Positions 62,592-64,000 of a stretch of DNA of 64,000 bases are shown piece by piece. The position numbers and the translations under genes were made by a program. Source of the DNA: Nostoc sp. NIES-3756 (GTDB lineage: Bacteria; Cyanobacteriota; Cyanobacteriia; Cyanobacteriales; Nostocaceae); the NCBI RefSeq assembly GCF_001548375.1, contig NZ_AP017295.1, positions 2,452,501-2,516,500 on the forward strand, given 5' to 3'. A model generated the notes under the pieces. The model made no database searches. It worked only from the letters and a program-made list of their open reading frames with translations, and was not told where the DNA came from. Every line of letters begins with the position of its first letter. Within the stretch, counting starts at the first letter, position 1.

Positions 62592-63908
62592 ATGGCTACA
62601 GGAATACCAAGTAAACTCAAGCATAACGGTACTTCAAGGGATAGTAATAGAATATCCTTCAGGCTGGAGTATGAGGGTAAGTTAGCTGTTGAGGAAATTT
62701 TTAATATCTCACCAGCAAAGTTGAATTGCGTAATTAAGGTAGAAAAACAGCCTAATAATCGATTGATTTATGGTGAAAATCTTCGGGTTCTCAGGAGCTT
62801 GTTAAATGATGTTGATATTACTGGAAAAGTTAAATTAATTTATATTGATCCACCCTACGCAACAGGTTCTGGTTTTGAATCTAGAAAACAAAACCATGCC
62901 TATCATGATTTGATTGACGGGGCTGATTATCTAGAATTTCTCCGTCATCGGTTAATTCTACTGAGAGAGTTATTAGCTGATGATGGTTCAATATATGTAC
63001 ATCTAGATGAAAATATGGCTTTCCCCATCAAAATTTTGATGGACGAAATTTTTGGTTCTAAAAATTTTCGTAATTGGATTACAAGAAAAAAATGTAACCC
63101 TAAGAACTTTACTCGAAAACAATATGGAAACGTTTCAGATTATATTTTGTTCTACACAAAAACTGAAAGCTATGTATGGAATCAAGCATTTGAAGCTTGG
63201 ACAGATACTACAGCTAAAAAAGAATATCAGTATGTAGAAGAGGAGACTGGAAGACGTTACAAAAAAGTGCCTATTCATGCTCCCGGAGTTAGGAATGGTG
63301 AGACTGGTAAACCTTGGCGGGGGATGCTTCCGCCTCCTGGTAAGCATTGGCAATATACACCCGAAACTCTCGATGAGATGGATGCAAGAGGTGAGATTTA
63401 TTGGTCGCCAACAGGTAATCCTAGAAGAAAAGTTTATCTTGATAATAGTAAGGGTATTCCAGTTCAAGATATTTGGCTGGATTTCAAGGATGCTCATAAT
63501 CAAAATATTAAAATTACAGGCTATCCCACGGAAAAGAATCCAGAAATGCTTAAACGCATTATTCTTGCCTCTTCTAACAAAGGTGACTTAGTACTTGATG
63601 CGTTTTCTGGTAGTGGTACAACAATTGCTGTTGCAGAAGAACTCGAAAGGCAATGGATAGCGATAGACAATTCTCCCCTAGCAATAGAAACTACAATTCA
63701 TCGTCTAGCTAAAGGGACTGAGGCAATGGGTGATTTTGTTAATGCTCATCAGCCGCAGATAAAACAGGAATCCCTATTGGATATTAATAGAGTTTTACAC
63801 ACTGGACTTGATGTATATATCGAGATATCGCCAGATTTACCAAATATTTCCCCAGCTTTAATCGAAGAGTGGAACAGCAAACTCAACTTTCAAGCCAATC
63901 TTTGGTAA
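62592..63908 (+). CDS. Site-specific DNA adenine methyltransferase (beta class)
   Basis: 438 residues. Catalytic motif IV DPPY is at residues 86-89, and SAM motif I FSGSGTT lies near 338-344, the order of beta-class N6-adenine (or N4-cytosine) methyltransferases such as type III Mod and many type II enzymes. The stop codon is at 63906-63908. A convergent frame overlaps its last 26 bases. A restriction partner is expected beyond the window. Target sequence unknown. Confidence 0.87.
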   Translation: MATGIPSKLKHNGTSRDSNRISFRLEYEGKLAVEEIFNISPAKLNCVIKVEKQPNNRLIYGENLRVLRSLLNDVDITGKVKLIYIDPPYATGSGFESRKQNHAYHDLIDGADYLEFLRHRLILLRELLADDGSIYVHLDENMAFPIKILMDEIFGSKNFRNWITRKKCNPKNFTRKQYGNVSDYILFYTKTESYVWNQAFEAWTDTTAKKEYQYVEEETGRRYKKVPIHAPGVRNGETGKPWRGMLPPPGKHWQYTPETLDEMDARGEIYWSPTGNPRRKVYLDNSKGIPVQDIWLDFKDAHNQNIKITGYPTEKNPEMLKRIILASSNKGDLVLDAFSGSGTTIAVAEELERQWIAIDNSPLAIETTIHRLAKGTEAMGDFVNAHQPQIKQESLLDINRVLHTGLDVYIEISPDLPNISPALIEEWNSKLNFQANLW

Positions 63909-63999
63909 ATCGCTCATCCAGCATCTTGAGAGTACACACCATGACTTTTCCCTTACCATAGTCTTCCAGAGCAGCGTAATCATTCCACATAGAACCAAG
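63883..63999 (-). CDS. C-terminus of a convergent gene (partial)
   Basis: The minus strand is open from the right edge to a TGA at 63883-63885, reading LGSMWNDYAALEDYGKGKVM then VCTLKMLDERFTKDWLES. It overlaps the 3' end of the methyltransferase gene by 26 bases. Only 38 residues are visible; a restriction or other accessory gene is possible. No family named. Confidence 0.45.
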   Translation of the reverse strand, partial: LGSMWNDYAALEDYGKGKVMVCTLKMLDERFTKDWLES

Positions 64000-64000
64000 G

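Noticed and set aside
1..64000. tRNA and rRNA genes
   Set aside because: No T-loop (GGTTCGAATCC-type) with matching stems and no rRNA segments were noticed on either strand; a covariance scan would be needed to exclude them fully.

Overview
The window comes from a filamentous, probably heterocyst-forming cyanobacterium of the Nostoc/Anabaena group. The evidence is the frequent HIP1 octamer GCGATCGC, heptameric STRR-type repeats between genes, a cytochrome b6f PetL, a carboxysome-positioning ParA/partner pair, a HetP-family protein, a PEP-CTERM protein and cold-type RRM RNA-binding proteins. No rRNA, tRNA, CRISPR array or intact insertion sequence was recognised.

Layout. 1-9 kb: a left-truncated secreted protein, an M1 aminopeptidase, an RRM protein with ribosomal protein S21, an M23 endopeptidase, a ComFB-like protein and an L,D-transpeptidase. 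9.9-17.8 kb: an ECF sigma factor (SigG type) with its anti-sigma factor, a gamma-glutamylcyclotransferase-like protein, leuS, a large unknown membrane protein, and a ParA-type ATPase coupled by TAATG to a coiled-coil protein (likely type 2 McdA/McdB). 18-24 kb: a CYP110-like P450, a cobalamin-riboswitch unit (DUF1636 then cobK), a small barrel-like protein and an RDD/pentapeptide-repeat membrane protein. 24.5-36 kb: small secreted and Cys-rich proteins, a PEP-CTERM protein, a PhoA-type phosphatase, a CDF metal exporter with a coupled membrane peptide, a Ser/Thr kinase, a methyltransferase, bioB, a 31-codon petL and aroB. 53-64 kb: a second RRM gene, thioredoxin, a divergent IF-3 gene with no canonical start codon, a GalU-like enzyme, an S66 carboxypeptidase, a LysR regulator, a Psb35-like protein, TerB, rsmB and the start of a restriction-modification locus.

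The most interesting region is 36.7-51.1 kb, read here as a RiPP (ribosomally made, modified peptide) locus. Six tandem precursor genes (five in a strict ~375-bp period) encode an acidic leader, a GG cleavage site and a hydrophobic Ser/Thr-containing core without cysteine. On the same strand follow an aminoglycoside-phosphotransferase-like kinase and a HopA1-like protein. That pair corresponds to the split dehydratase of class V lanthipeptides and thioamitides. Convergent to them lie a C39-peptidase ABC exporter with an N-terminal cyclic-nucleotide-binding-like domain, an HlyD adaptor and two parvulin-like isomerases. Kinase plus HopA1 lyase would dehydrate Ser/Thr, and the exporter would cut after GG and secrete the product. 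Since the core has no Cys, the product cannot be an ordinary intramolecular lanthionine peptide; dehydrated residues or lysinoalanine are the obvious alternatives.

Start sites were re-chosen from Shine-Dalgarno (SD) position and family N-termini in several genes (for example leuS, the C39 exporter, the HopA1-like gene, infC). Functions are from motif recognition by eye; no database search was possible.
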